Assembly: GCA_049802235.1 (NCBI GenBank)
Contig: JBARMB010000117.1
Location: 1 to 50,154, forward strand
DNA: 50,154 nt
Source: VBDM01 sp049802235
GTDB lineage: Bacteria; Pseudomonadota; Gammaproteobacteria; Burkholderiales; SG8-39
Reading direction: 5' to 3'
Below are positions 18,652 to 26,997 of this stretch, piece by piece; within the stretch, counting starts at the first letter, position 1, and every line of letters starts with the position of its first letter. The position numbers and the translations under genes are program-made. Under the pieces are notes generated by a model. It had not been told where the DNA came from, did not search any database, and was given only the letters and a program-made list of their open reading frames with translations.

Positions 18652-20136
18652 ATGCCGCCCTCCGCTCCCTGGTTGAGCCTGTCCGTGTGGGTCCCGATCG
18701 TCGCCGGGCTGATCGTGCTCGCCACCGGGTCGGACAGGAACGCGCGCGAGGCGAGGATGGTCGCGCTGCTCGGCGCGCTGATCGGCTTTCTCGTCACCAT
18801 TCCGCTCGTCACCGGTTTCGACACCGGCACCAGCGCGATGCAATTCGTCGAGCTCAGGCCATGGATCGAGCGCTTCAACGTCAACTACCACCTCGGCGTG
18901 GACGGCATCTCGGTGCTGTTCCTGCTGCTGAACAGCTTCGTCACCGTGCTGGTGGTGATCGCCGGCTGGAAGGTGATCGGGAAGAAGGTGGCGCAGTACA
19001 TGGCCGCGTTCCTGATCATGTCGGGCCTCCTGAACGGCACTTTTGCCGCGCTCGACGCGGTGCTGTTCTACGTCTTCTTCGAGGCGACGCTGATCCCGAT
19101 GTACCTCATCATCGGCATCTGGGGCGGGCCGAACCGCGTCTACGCCGCGGTGAAGTTCTTCCTCTACACGCTGATCGGGTCGCTGTTGATGCTGGTCGCG
19201 TTTCTGTATCTCTACGACAAGTCGGGGGGCAGCTTCTCGGTGCTCGACTGGCACAAGCTGCCGCTGCCGCTCGGCGCGCAGATCCCGCTCTTCATCGCCT
19301 TCCTGCTGGCGTTCGCGGTGAAGGTGCCGATGTGGCCGGTGCACACATGGTTGCCGGACGCGCACGTCGAGGCGCCCACCGGCGGCTCCGCGGTGCTGGC
19401 GGCGATCCTGCTGAAGCTCGGCGCCTATGGCTTCATCCGCTTCTCGCTGCCGATCCTGCCCGACGCCAGCCACGCCCTGTCGGGACTCATGATCACGCTG
19501 TCGCTGATCGCGATCATCTACATCGGCCTGGTGGCGCTGGTGCAGGCCGACATGAAAAAGCTGATCGCCTACTCGTCGATTGCGCACATGGGCTTCGTCA
19601 CCCTGGGTCTCTTCATTTTCAATCCCTACGGCGTCGAGGGGGCGCTGGTGCAGATGGTCTCGCACGGCTTCGTCTCGGCGGCGCTGTTCCTGTGCGTCGG
19701 CGTGATGTACGACCGCATGCACTCGCGCCAGATCGCCGATTACGGCGGCGTGGTCAACACCATGCCGAAGTTCGCCGCGCTGATGATGCTGTTCGCCATG
19801 GCCAATTGCGGCCTGCCCGCCACCAGCGGCTTCGTCGGCGAGTTCATGGTCATCATGGGCGCGATGAAGTTCAACTTCTGGATCGCCGTCCTCGCCGCGA
19901 CCACGCTCGTCTTCGGCGCGGCCTACACGCTGTGGATGTACAAGCGCGTGATTTTCGGCGACATCGCCAACCCGCAGGTGGCGAAGCTCGCCGACATCGA
20001 CGGCCGCGAGTTCCTGGTGCTGGCGCTGCTCGCGGCCGCGGTGCTGTGGCTGGGCCTGTATCCGGCGCCGTTCACCGGGATCATGCACGCCTCGGTCAAC
20101 GCTCTGCTCCAGCACATGGCGGTAAGCAAACTATGA
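18652..20136 (+). CDS. nuoM: NADH-quinone oxidoreductase subunit M
   Basis: Antiporter-like proton-pumping subunit with about 14 helices. Conserved sites are the Glu of YVFFEATLIPMYLIIGIWGG, the Lys of FLLAFAVKVPMWPVHTWLPDAH, and AYSSIAHMGFV. The 494 residues match the family. The gap after it (79 bases) holds the second copy of the hairpin element also found before nuoF. Confidence 0.96.
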   Translation: MPPSAPWLSLSVWVPIVAGLIVLATGSDRNAREARMVALLGALIGFLVTIPLVTGFDTGTSAMQFVELRPWIERFNVNYHLGVDGISVLFLLLNSFVTVLVVIAGWKVIGKKVAQYMAAFLIMSGLLNGTFAALDAVLFYVFFEATLIPMYLIIGIWGGPNRVYAAVKFFLYTLIGSLLMLVAFLYLYDKSGGSFSVLDWHKLPLPLGAQIPLFIAFLLAFAVKVPMWPVHTWLPDAHVEAPTGGSAVLAAILLKLGAYGFIRFSLPILPDASHALSGLMITLSLIAIIYIGLVALVQADMKKLIAYSSIAHMGFVTLGLFIFNPYGVEGALVQMVSHGFVSAALFLCVGVMYDRMHSRQIADYGGVVNTMPKFAALMMLFAMANCGLPATSGFVGEFMVIMGAMKFNFWIAVLAATTLVFGAAYTLWMYKRVIFGDIANPQVAKLADIDGREFLVLALLAAAVLWLGLYPAPFTGIMHASVNALLQHMAVSKL

Positions 20137-20165
20137 GGTTGTCGACCGTGCTCGGCGATAGCCCC

Positions 20166-20204
20166 GAATCAGGGGGGCACGAGCGAGTGTTTCCTCTCGC
20201 ATCC
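20166..20204 (+). promoter_or_regulatory. nuoN leader element (copy 2 of a two-member family)
   Basis: Gapless match to 10201-10239. The shared core is CAGGGG, ACGAG, TGTTT and CTCG.ATC in fixed spacing. Here the best stem is GCGAG (20183-20187) with CTCGC (20196-20200), again with an 8-base loop; several stem bases differ from copy 1 while pairing is kept. It ends 11 bases before the nuoN ATG, exactly as copy 1 does for nuoF. An extra CCCC/GGGG stem is just upstream. Confidence 0.6.
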
Positions 20205-20215
20205 CAAGGCGATCT

Positions 20216-21718
20216 ATGAATTTCACCATGCCCGATCTTGCGCCTGCCTACGCCGAAATGCTGCTGCTCGCGGCGACTTCGGCGATCCTGGTGATCGATC
20301 TGCTGCTGAAGGACGGGCGGCGCTGGATCACCTATGCGCTCGCGCTGCTGACGCTGCTCGGCTGCGCTTTCCTCACCTCCGTCAGCGGCGCTGCGACCGG
20401 AATGCAGGTTACCTATACTTTCGGCGGCATGTTCGTGTCCGACTACATGGGCAATCTGCTGAAGATGTTCACCTATCTCGCCGTGGCGGCGTGCCTGGTG
20501 TACTCGCGCACCTACATCGCCGACCGCGGCCTGTACCGCGGCGAGTACTTCGTGCTGATGCTGTTCGCCACGCTCGGGATGATGGTGATGATCTCGGCCA
20601 ACCATTTCCTCGTGCTGTACCTCGGGCTCGAGTTGATGTCGCTGTGCCTGTATTCGCTGGTCGCGCTCAACCGCGACTCGGCGGCCTCGACCGAGGCGGC
20701 GATGAAGTACTTCGTCCTCGGTGCGCTTGCCTCCGGTCTGCTGCTGTACGGAATGTCGATGCTCTACGGCGCCACGGGGAGCCTGGAGATCACCGAGGTG
20801 GCGAAGTCCGCCGGGAAAATTCTGCAGGGCGAGCAGCCGAGCAAGATGGTGCTGGTGTTCGGCCTGGTGTTCGTCGTCTCCGGAATCGCCTTCAAGCTCG
20901 GCGTGGTGCCGTTTCACATGTGGATCCCCGATGTCTACCACGGCGCTCCCTCGACGGTGACGCTCTTCATCAGCACGGCGCCGAAGCTCGCCGCCTTCGC
21001 CATGGCGATGCGGATGCTGGTGAACGGACTGCTCCCGCTCGCCACCGACTGGCAGCCGATGCTGATCATCCTCTCGGTTCTTTCGATGGCGATCGGAAAT
21101 CTCGCCGCCATCGCCCAGACCAACATCAAGAGGATGCTGGCCTACTCGACCATCTCGCACATGGGCTTCATGCTGCTCGGCCTGCTCGCCGGCGTGACCG
21201 GATCGAGCTGGCAGACGGCGAACTGGTACTCGGCGGTGGATGCCTACAGCTCGGCGATGTTCTACGCCGTCGTCTACGTGCTGATGAGCCTGGGCGCGTT
21301 CGGCATGGTGGTGCTGCTGTCGCGCGCCGGCTTCGAGGCCGAGCGCATCGAGGACTTCAAGGGGCTGAACACGCGCAGCCCGTGGTTCGCGTTCATCATG
21401 ATGCTGCTCATGTTCTCGCTCGCGGGCGCGCCGCCCACCGTCGGCTTCTACGCCAAGCTGTCGGTGCTGCAGGCGGTGCTCGACGTGGGCAACGTGTGGC
21501 TCGCGGTGGTGGCGGTGATGTTCTCGCTGATCGGCGCGTTCTACTACCTGCGCATCGTCAAGCTCATGTACTTCGACGAGCCGCAGGAGACCCGGCCGAT
21601 CGAGGCGCGGTTCGACATGAGCGTGCTGCTGTCGGTGAACGGCCTGGCGGTGCTGCTGCTGGGCATCCTGCCGCAGCCGCTGATGCAGCTCTGCTACTAC
21701 TCGATCAAGGGCCTCTGA
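20216..21718 (+). CDS. nuoN: NADH-quinone oxidoreductase subunit N
   Basis: Third antiporter-like subunit and last gene of the nuo run. The conserved motifs are the Glu of LYLGLELMSLCLYSLVAL, KLGVVPFHMWIPDVYHGAP and AYSTISHMGFMLLGL. Its 500 residues are normal. ATG 20216 has an AAGG site 8 bases upstream, just after the leader hairpin. The Nudix gene begins 8 bases after its stop and may be co-transcribed. Confidence 0.95.
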   Translation: MNFTMPDLAPAYAEMLLLAATSAILVIDLLLKDGRRWITYALALLTLLGCAFLTSVSGAATGMQVTYTFGGMFVSDYMGNLLKMFTYLAVAACLVYSRTYIADRGLYRGEYFVLMLFATLGMMVMISANHFLVLYLGLELMSLCLYSLVALNRDSAASTEAAMKYFVLGALASGLLLYGMSMLYGATGSLEITEVAKSAGKILQGEQPSKMVLVFGLVFVVSGIAFKLGVVPFHMWIPDVYHGAPSTVTLFISTAPKLAAFAMAMRMLVNGLLPLATDWQPMLIILSVLSMAIGNLAAIAQTNIKRMLAYSTISHMGFMLLGLLAGVTGSSWQTANWYSAVDAYSSAMFYAVVYVLMSLGAFGMVVLLSRAGFEAERIEDFKGLNTRSPWFAFIMMLLMFSLAGAPPTVGFYAKLSVLQAVLDVGNVWLAVVAVMFSLIGAFYYLRIVKLMYFDEPQETRPIEARFDMSVLLSVNGLAVLLLGILPQPLMQLCYYSIKGL

Positions 21719-21726
21719 CGACACCT

Positions 21727-22314
21727 GTGAGCAGCGGGCGCGAGCGCGGCGGGGACCCGAAGAACCTGGTCGAGGAACCGATCGGCGGCGATTGGGTTTT
21801 TCGCGGCAAGCTGCTGCAGGTGCGCCGCGACACGGTGCGCCTGCCCGACGGCACCACCGCCGAGCGCGAGTGGGTCATGCACCCCGGCGCCGTCGCCGTC
21901 ATCGCACTCACCGACTCGGGCGAGCTCGTCATGGAGCGGCAATACCGCCATGCGCTCAGGCGCGAGATGATCGAGCTGCCCGCGGGAAAGATCGATCCCG
22001 GCGAGGCGCCGCTCGAAACCGCAAAGCGCGAACTGCGGGAAGAAACCGGCTACGCCGCCGCGAACTGGCGCCACGTGGCGACCATCCATCTCGCCATCGG
22101 CTACTCGGACGAGCGCATCGAGATCTACCTCGCGCGAGGGCTCCGGCATGAAGGCGCGAAGCTCGACGACGAGGAATTCCTGGAAGTATTCACTCTGCCG
22201 CTCGCCACCGCGCTCGAGTGGGTGCGCGAGGGGAAAATCACCGACTCGAAGACCGTGTCCGGGTTGTTCTGGGCGGAGAAGGTGCTGGGCGGGGCGTGGG
22301 ATGCGCCGCGTTGA
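21727..22314 (+). CDS. nudF: Nudix hydrolase, probable ADP-ribose pyrophosphatase
   Basis: Likely splits ADP-ribose into AMP and ribose-5-phosphate. A full Nudix box, G-x5-E-x7-REL-x-EETG, begins at residue 87 (GKIDPGEAPLETAKRELREE). The N-terminal WVFRGKLLQVRRDTVRLPDG and ELPAGK are typical of ADP-ribose pyrophosphatases rather than other Nudix groups. GTG 21727 gives 195 residues; no clear ribosome-binding site is present, and coupling to nuoN is possible. A decayed copy of its 3' end is found at 24719-24805. The exact substrate is inferred from family resemblance. Confidence 0.88.
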   Translation: MSSGRERGGDPKNLVEEPIGGDWVFRGKLLQVRRDTVRLPDGTTAEREWVMHPGAVAVIALTDSGELVMERQYRHALRREMIELPAGKIDPGEAPLETAKRELREETGYAAANWRHVATIHLAIGYSDERIEIYLARGLRHEGAKLDDEEFLEVFTLPLATALEWVREGKITDSKTVSGLFWAEKVLGGAWDAPR

Positions 22315-22489
22315 GGTCGTCGCCTCAAGGGGCGCGACCCGGCGGGGGGGCAGGTTCACGTCGCGCAGGAGGTCGCGGCTGCAAGTAGCCGGAGGTGCGC
22401 GTAAAACCCTCGCGAAGGTCGCCGAATTCGAGCATTAATCCCTCAAAAGCGCAGTTTCGTCTGGCAGATCGTTGCCGCCGCGCCTATCT

Positions 22490-22495
22490 TATAAT
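22490..22495 (+). promoter_or_regulatory. Perfect -10 box (TATAAT) before the membrane/VWA module
   Basis: TATAAT lies 60 bases upstream of the 22556 start. No good -35 box is at the usual distance, so an activator may be needed. It is the only promoter-like site in the 241-base gap after the Nudix gene; I see nothing else in 22315-22480. Confidence 0.45.
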
Positions 22496-22516
22496 GGCGG
22501 TTTGGTCGCGACAGAC

Positions 22517-22539
22517 ACAATGACATCGCGACAATGACA
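22517..22539 (+). repeat. Direct repeat in the leader of the 22556 gene
   Basis: ACAATGACA occurs twice (22517-22525 and 22531-22539) with TCGCG between, so the period is 14 bases. It lies between the -10 box and the ribosome-binding site. Confidence 0.4.
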
Positions 22540-22555
22540 ATAAGAGGGGGGCCTC

Positions 22556-24007
22556 ATGACAAGCTCGCAATTCTGGATGATCTGGCCGGGTAACGTGATG
22601 TTGTCCATACTCGTTCTGTCTCTGATCGCCATGATTTTTCTTTATGCCGCGCGCAGGCCCATGCACGCCCTCATCCGCTCGCTCGGCCACCTGGCCGGCG
22701 GTCCCTTGCGTTTGGGCGCTCGGTGGCTCTTCACGGCGGCAAACGACATGAAGGAACGCAACAAGGCCGTCTTGATCGAGCATGGACGCCAGGAAGTGGG
22801 CCAGCTCATCGAGCGCGAATTCGAGCGCGTCGGCGTCATGGTCACGCGCGACTTGCACGGCTATCCGACCTTGCAGCGCAAACTTCTGGACGAGATCACG
22901 CGCATCGAGGAGGATTACAAGAAATGCGGCGAAGTGCCGCCGCCGTCGCCGGAATGGATCGAGGCCGTTGCCGCGGTCGCCAAGGTCCAGTCAAACGGCA
23001 ACGAGATGGTGCAGAACATCCTCGAAGAGATCAAGAGATCGGTCAACAGTATCCACGACAAGGCGCTGGCCGAGTATCGCCGTGCTTACGAGACGCGCCA
23101 CAGGATTCTGGCGGGGTTCATGCCGTTCTGGCGCTCCCTCGACAAGACCATGACGCGCGTCGACAAAAAAATGACGGGCTTGCAGGAGAGCGCGGCGGTC
23201 GTGGACGCGCAGATGGAAAAATACGGGCAAATCAACGCCAAGACCGACAAGGCGGAGCATGCCTTGACGACTTCCGCTTTCACCCAGTTCGCCATTGCGG
23301 CGATTGTCATGTCCGTGGCGATGGGCGGCGCCTTCATCAACTTCAAGTTGATCGCCCTGCCGATGTCGGAGATGGTCGGCGCCGGCGACTATATTACCGA
23401 TGCGCTGCGCACCTCCGAAGTGGCCGCGCTCGTAATCATCCTCGTCGAGGCGGCGATGGGGTTGTTCCTGATGGAGTCGCTGCGCATCACGCACCTCTTT
23501 CCCGGCATCGCCAATCTGAACGACCGCATGCGGCGCCGCATGTTCTGGATCGCGCTGGTCCTCCTGGTGACGCTCGCCGGAATCGAGGCAGCCCTGGCGC
23601 TGATGCGCGATATGCTGATCGCCGACAAGCAGGCATTGCTGCAATCGCTCGCGACCACACAGCAAGCGGCGGCTGCCGAAGGCTGGGTCGCGCGCATTCC
23701 GACTGCCGGCCAGATGGTGCTCGGCTTCATCCTGCCGTTTACGCTGGCTTTTGTCGCGATTCCGCTCGAGTCCTTCATCCATTCGACGCGAACCGTCATC
23801 GGCGCGCTGCTGGTCATGGTGGTCCGCGCGCTTGCGTTCTCGCTGCGCATCCTCGGCAATCTGGTGCGGCATTTGAGCCGCGTGCTGATTACCGCTTACG
23901 ACGTCGTTATTGTGCTGCCGCTCCTCGTCGAGCACACGATCAAGGCAACGCGCGCCGGCGGGACCGGGGTGAAGTCGAGCCCGCTGGATGCCGGCGGCCG
24001 ACTCTGA
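22556..24007 (+). CDS. Multi-pass membrane protein of unknown function, partner of VWA lipoprotein
   Basis: I do not recognise this family. The 483 residues show one N-terminal membrane segment (about 14-32), then a charged, mostly helical, soluble region of about 200 residues (with DMKERNKAVLIEHGRQEVGQ and KKMTGLQESAAVVDAQMEKY) that looks partly coiled-coil. About six more membrane segments follow near 241-262, 288-307, 327-350, 388-410, 416-440 and 447-465. The start is ATG with an AGAGGGG site. It has its own -10 box and is followed after 24 bases by the VWA lipoprotein gene on the same strand, so the two are probably an operon. No catalytic motif is visible. Confidence 0.75.
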   Translation: MTSSQFWMIWPGNVMLSILVLSLIAMIFLYAARRPMHALIRSLGHLAGGPLRLGARWLFTAANDMKERNKAVLIEHGRQEVGQLIEREFERVGVMVTRDLHGYPTLQRKLLDEITRIEEDYKKCGEVPPPSPEWIEAVAAVAKVQSNGNEMVQNILEEIKRSVNSIHDKALAEYRRAYETRHRILAGFMPFWRSLDKTMTRVDKKMTGLQESAAVVDAQMEKYGQINAKTDKAEHALTTSAFTQFAIAAIVMSVAMGGAFINFKLIALPMSEMVGAGDYITDALRTSEVAALVIILVEAAMGLFLMESLRITHLFPGIANLNDRMRRRMFWIALVLLVTLAGIEAALALMRDMLIADKQALLQSLATTQQAAAAEGWVARIPTAGQMVLGFILPFTLAFVAIPLESFIHSTRTVIGALLVMVVRALAFSLRILGNLVRHLSRVLITAYDVVIVLPLLVEHTIKATRAGGTGVKSSPLDAGGRL

Positions 24008-24031
24008 ACGACCGTTGAGCAGGGAGCGATC

Positions 24032-24697
24032 ATGATCAGGCGAACGTTTTTGGCGTCGTTATCGTTACTTGGATTGCTGCTGGTTGCTTCGGCCTGCACC
24101 GACTCGCGCAGCCATACCCACGCGGTGTACATGCTGGTCGATACGTCGGGGACTTACGCACGCGAAGCCGGCAAGGCCCAGATCATCGTCAATTATCTTC
24201 TGGGCACGCTGCAGCCCGGAGATTCGCTGGCGGTGGCGCGGGTGGCAAGCCGCAGTTTCAGCGAGAAGGATATTATCGCCAAGGTCATGTTCGACAAGCG
24301 TCCCTCCCAGGCCAACGCCCAGAAACGCATCTTCCGCGACAAGATAGAGGAATTCGTCAGGACGGTCCACGGCAGCGCCTACACCGACATCACCGGCGGG
24401 CTGCTCCAGGGCGCGGAATACCTGAACGAAACGGGAGCGGGGAAAAAGACCATCCTCATTTTCTCCGACATGCAGGAAGAACTCGATCAGGCAACGGTCC
24501 GCAGCTTCCCCATCGGCCTGCAGAACATTCGCGTGATCGCGGTCAATGTCACCAAGCTCAATACGGACAACATCGATCCGAGGCGATACCTCGGCCGGCT
24601 GGACGCCTGGCAGAAACGGGTCGAGGCGGCGGGGGCGTCCGAGTGGCGCGTCATAAACGACCTCGAACACCTCGATTCCATATTTTCAAACGGCTAG
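24032..24697 (+). CDS. Lipoprotein with von Willebrand factor A-like domain
   Basis: The signal peptide ends in a lipobox-like LLLVASAC (Cys22), so the protein is probably a lipoprotein facing the periplasm. The domain then shows a metal-ion-dependent adhesion site: D37-x-S39-x-T41 in MLVDTSGTY, a Thr in YTDITGG (118-121), and an Asp in IFSDMQEE (146). VWA domains bind protein ligands through a divalent metal. It has 221 residues. The start is ATG after an AGGGAG site, 24 bases after the membrane-protein gene. The partner is probably that protein; what they do is unknown. Confidence 0.8.
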   Translation: MIRRTFLASLSLLGLLLVASACTDSRSHTHAVYMLVDTSGTYAREAGKAQIIVNYLLGTLQPGDSLAVARVASRSFSEKDIIAKVMFDKRPSQANAQKRIFRDKIEEFVRTVHGSAYTDITGGLLQGAEYLNETGAGKKTILIFSDMQEELDQATVRSFPIGLQNIRVIAVNVTKLNTDNIDPRRYLGRLDAWQKRVEAAGASEWRVINDLEHLDSIFSNG

Positions 24698-24718
24698 CCT
24701 TCGGCTCGGACCGTCGAA

Positions 24719-24805
24719 GAGGAATTTCTCGGAATATTCACCTTGACGTTCGTAGCCGCCGTATTCGACCGGGCGCGCGAAGGGAAGACCGCCGACTCGA
24801 AGACC
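24719..24805 (+). pseudogene. Decayed copy of the 3' part of the Nudix gene
   Basis: The segment reads EEFLGIFTLTFVAAVFDRAREGKTADSKT, against EEFLEVFTLPLATALEWVREGKITDSKT in the real Nudix gene (22171-22254), with one inserted codon. No start codon or Nudix box is present. It lies between the VWA gene and the lysR gene. Confidence 0.75.
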
Positions 24806-24840
24806 AAGCCCGCGGGTTGTGCAGATCAGGCAAGAAAGGC

Positions 24841-25737
24841 TCAGCGCGGAGACGCCGCGCCGAATCGCTCGGCGAGAAAATCCACGAAGGTCCTGACCTT
24901 GGGCGACAGGTATCGCCGGCTGGTATAGATGGCGAAAAGAGCGGCGTTCGGCAGCGCGTAGTCCGGCAACAACGCCACCAGCCGCCGCGCGGCGAGGTCA
25001 TCTTCGATCAACCACTCCGGCAGGCCCGCCAGTCCCATGCCCGAGGAGACCGCCTGGTAAATCAGGGTGGTGTTGTTGGACCGCATCGACGGCGACAGGG
25101 CCGCCGTTTCGCGGCCGTTGGGGCCGTCGAGGGAGACTCGATCGCCCGACGGCGAATAGGAATAGGCGATGCCCGCGTGTTGCGCGAGCCCGGCGGGAGT
25201 TTTCGGGCGTCCCTTGCGGCGCAGATAGTCGGCTGAGCCGACCAGGATGAATCGAATCGGGCAGATGCGCCGCGCAATCAGCGAAGCGCCGGGCTCCAGG
25301 GTGACGCGCAAAGCCAGGTCGAACCCTTCCTCCACCAGGTCCACCACCCGATCGCTCAGATTCAGATCGAGCAGCACATTCGGGTGCCTCGAGCGGTATT
25401 CCGCCAGGGCATCGGTGAAGTGCCGGTTGGCGAACCATCCCGGGGCGGTGATCTTCAGCACGCCGCGCGCAGCGACGGCGGATCGCCCCACCGCCGCCTC
25501 GGTTTCCTCCAGGTTGTCGAGCATTTCCCGGCAGCGCTCGTAATAGACCGTTCCCGCCTCGGTCAGGCTCAAATGCCGGCTGGTGCGGTTCAGCAGGCGC
25601 GCGCCGACGCGACGCTCGAGATGCATCACGTGCTTGCTGGTCATGGCCGTGGACACCTTCAGCCGCTCGGCGGCGGCGACGAAGCTCCCCGATTCCACCA
25701 CCTGGCGAAACACTTTCATGCTCAGCAATGTGTCCAT
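24841..25737 (-). CDS. LysR-family transcriptional regulator
   Basis: The N-terminal winged helix-turn-helix is clear (MDTLLSMKVFRQVVESGSF, VAAAERLKVSTAMTSKHVMHLE, then RTSRHLSLTEAG). The effector domain begins near residue 90 (GVLKITAPGWF). Its 298 residues are normal. It is divergent from an azoreductase gene, the standard arrangement for a LysR regulator and its target, and the space between carries an 11-bp inverted repeat. It resembles the DsdC/CrgA-like group often paired with quinone or azo reductases. The ligand is unknown. Confidence 0.9.
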   Translation of the reverse strand: MDTLLSMKVFRQVVESGSFVAAAERLKVSTAMTSKHVMHLERRVGARLLNRTSRHLSLTEAGTVYYERCREMLDNLEETEAAVGRSAVAARGVLKITAPGWFANRHFTDALAEYRSRHPNVLLDLNLSDRVVDLVEEGFDLALRVTLEPGASLIARRICPIRFILVGSADYLRRKGRPKTPAGLAQHAGIAYSYSPSGDRVSLDGPNGRETAALSPSMRSNNTTLIYQAVSSGMGLAGLPEWLIEDDLAARRLVALLPDYALPNAALFAIYTSRRYLSPKVRTFVDFLAERFGAASPR

Positions 25738-25748
25738 CGCAGCCCCGA

Positions 25749-25810
25749 AGATTTCCTGTAGAGAAACACACTATCAATAAAGTCGCGATTGTTCAACCAA
25801 CAGGAAATCT
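25749..25810. promoter_or_regulatory. Inverted repeat in the lysR-azoR intergenic region
   Basis: AGATTTCCTGT (25749-25759) and ACAGGAAATCT (25800-25810) are perfect complements 40 bases apart. Each is joined to a TAGAGA or CTCTA tail. They lie between the two divergent start codons, and could be the two sites of a LysR tetramer. Confidence 0.5.
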
Positions 25811-25888
25811 CTACCCTGCTCACATCCATCAACCCACGACCGCCACACGGAAGAATACGCGGTCAATTGAACGAATCAGGAGCAGCAC

Positions 25889-26509
25889 ATGAAAAACCTG
25901 TTGTATGTCTCGAGCAGCCCGCGTGGAGCGCAATCGTATTCGCATCAAATCGCGCATCGCATCGTCGATGACCTGAAGGCCCGCCATCCCGCCGCGAAGG
26001 TCGTCGTGCGCGACGTGGCGAAGGAACCCTTGCCCCACGTCGGCGAGGCATTCGTCGGCGGATTGTTCCTGCCGCCGGAGCAACGCAGCCCGGCGCAGGC
26101 AAAAGCGCTCGCGGTATCGGACGCCCTGGTGGACGAACTCGTCGCGGCCGATGTCGTCGTGCTCGCGGTGCCGATGCACAACTTCGCGCTGCCCTCCACC
26201 CTGAAAGCATGGATCGACCACGTCGTGCGCGTCGGCCGCACCTTTTCCTACACCGCAAACGGCCCCGAGGGACTGCTCAAGGGCAAGCAGGCGATTGCCG
26301 TCGTTTCCCGCGGCGGCGTTTATTCCGACGGGCCGATGAAACAGCTCGACTTCCAGGAATCCTATCTTCGCAGCGTCCTCGGTTTCATCGGCATCACCGA
26401 CGTCCACATGGTGCGGGTCGAAGGCGTCGGCATGGGCGAGGAAGCCGTCAAGAACGCCATCGCATCGGCAAAGGCGCAATCGGACGAAGTCGTGCGCGAG
26501 ATCGCGTGA
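25889..26509 (+). CDS. azoR: FMN-dependent NADH-azoreductase
   Basis: Flavodoxin-fold enzyme that reduces quinones and azo compounds with NADH. The N-terminal SSSPRGAQSYS is the FMN-phosphate loop, followed by VPMHNFALPSTLKAWIDH, which lines the isoalloxazine ring, and by VVSRGGVYSDGP. Its 206 residues match AzoR. The start is ATG after an AGGAGC site. It is divergent from a LysR regulator and followed 52 bases later by doxX, which suggests a small redox-stress unit (inference). Confidence 0.9.
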   Translation: MKNLLYVSSSPRGAQSYSHQIAHRIVDDLKARHPAAKVVVRDVAKEPLPHVGEAFVGGLFLPPEQRSPAQAKALAVSDALVDELVAADVVVLAVPMHNFALPSTLKAWIDHVVRVGRTFSYTANGPEGLLKGKQAIAVVSRGGVYSDGPMKQLDFQESYLRSVLGFIGITDVHMVRVEGVGMGEEAVKNAIASAKAQSDEVVREIA

Positions 26510-26561
26510 TGCAACGGTCGCGCTCAAGAGCGAATTAGATCAATCCAGACGGAGACTCGTG

Positions 26562-26963
26562 ATGATCGACACCAGGACCGCGGAATACGGCGCCTTCATC
26601 CTTCGCCTGACGCTGGGCGTGCTGTTCATCGCGCACGCGCTGCTCAAGCTGGTGGTATTCGGGCTGCCGGGCACGGCCGGTTTTTTCCAATCGGTGGGCC
26701 TGCCGGGGTGGCTCGCCTACGTCGTGACCTTCGCCGAGCTGCTGGGTGGCGCCGCCCTCATGGTCGGATTCCACGCCCGCCAGGTGGCGCTGGCGCTGAT
26801 TCCGATCCTGCTCGGCGCGATCGTCACCGTGCATGCGGCCAATGGCTGGCTCTTCGACAATAAAGGCGGCGGCTGGGAATTCCCGGCGTTCTGGGCCGTC
26901 GCCCTGCTGGTTCAGTTCCTGCTCGGCGATGGCGCGTTCGCCTTGACGAAGAGCAAAACCTGA
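26562..26963 (+). CDS. DoxX-family membrane protein
   Basis: A four-helix membrane protein of 133 residues. The family pattern is visible: LRLTLGVLFIAHALLKL, then the FFQSVGLPGWLAYVVTFAELLGGAALMVG region, and helices LALIPILLGAIVTVHAANGW and FWAVALLVQFLLGDGAF. DoxX proteins are often paired with reductases; some act with redox partners at the membrane. ATG 26562 is 7 bases after GGAG; GTG 26559 is possible. It probably shares a transcript with azoR. Confidence 0.87.
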   Translation: MIDTRTAEYGAFILRLTLGVLFIAHALLKLVVFGLPGTAGFFQSVGLPGWLAYVVTFAELLGGAALMVGFHARQVALALIPILLGAIVTVHAANGWLFDNKGGGWEFPAFWAVALLVQFLLGDGAFALTKSKT

Positions 26964-26997
26964 GGCGAAGCCGCAAGGCGCGAACCCCGGGGCCCGG

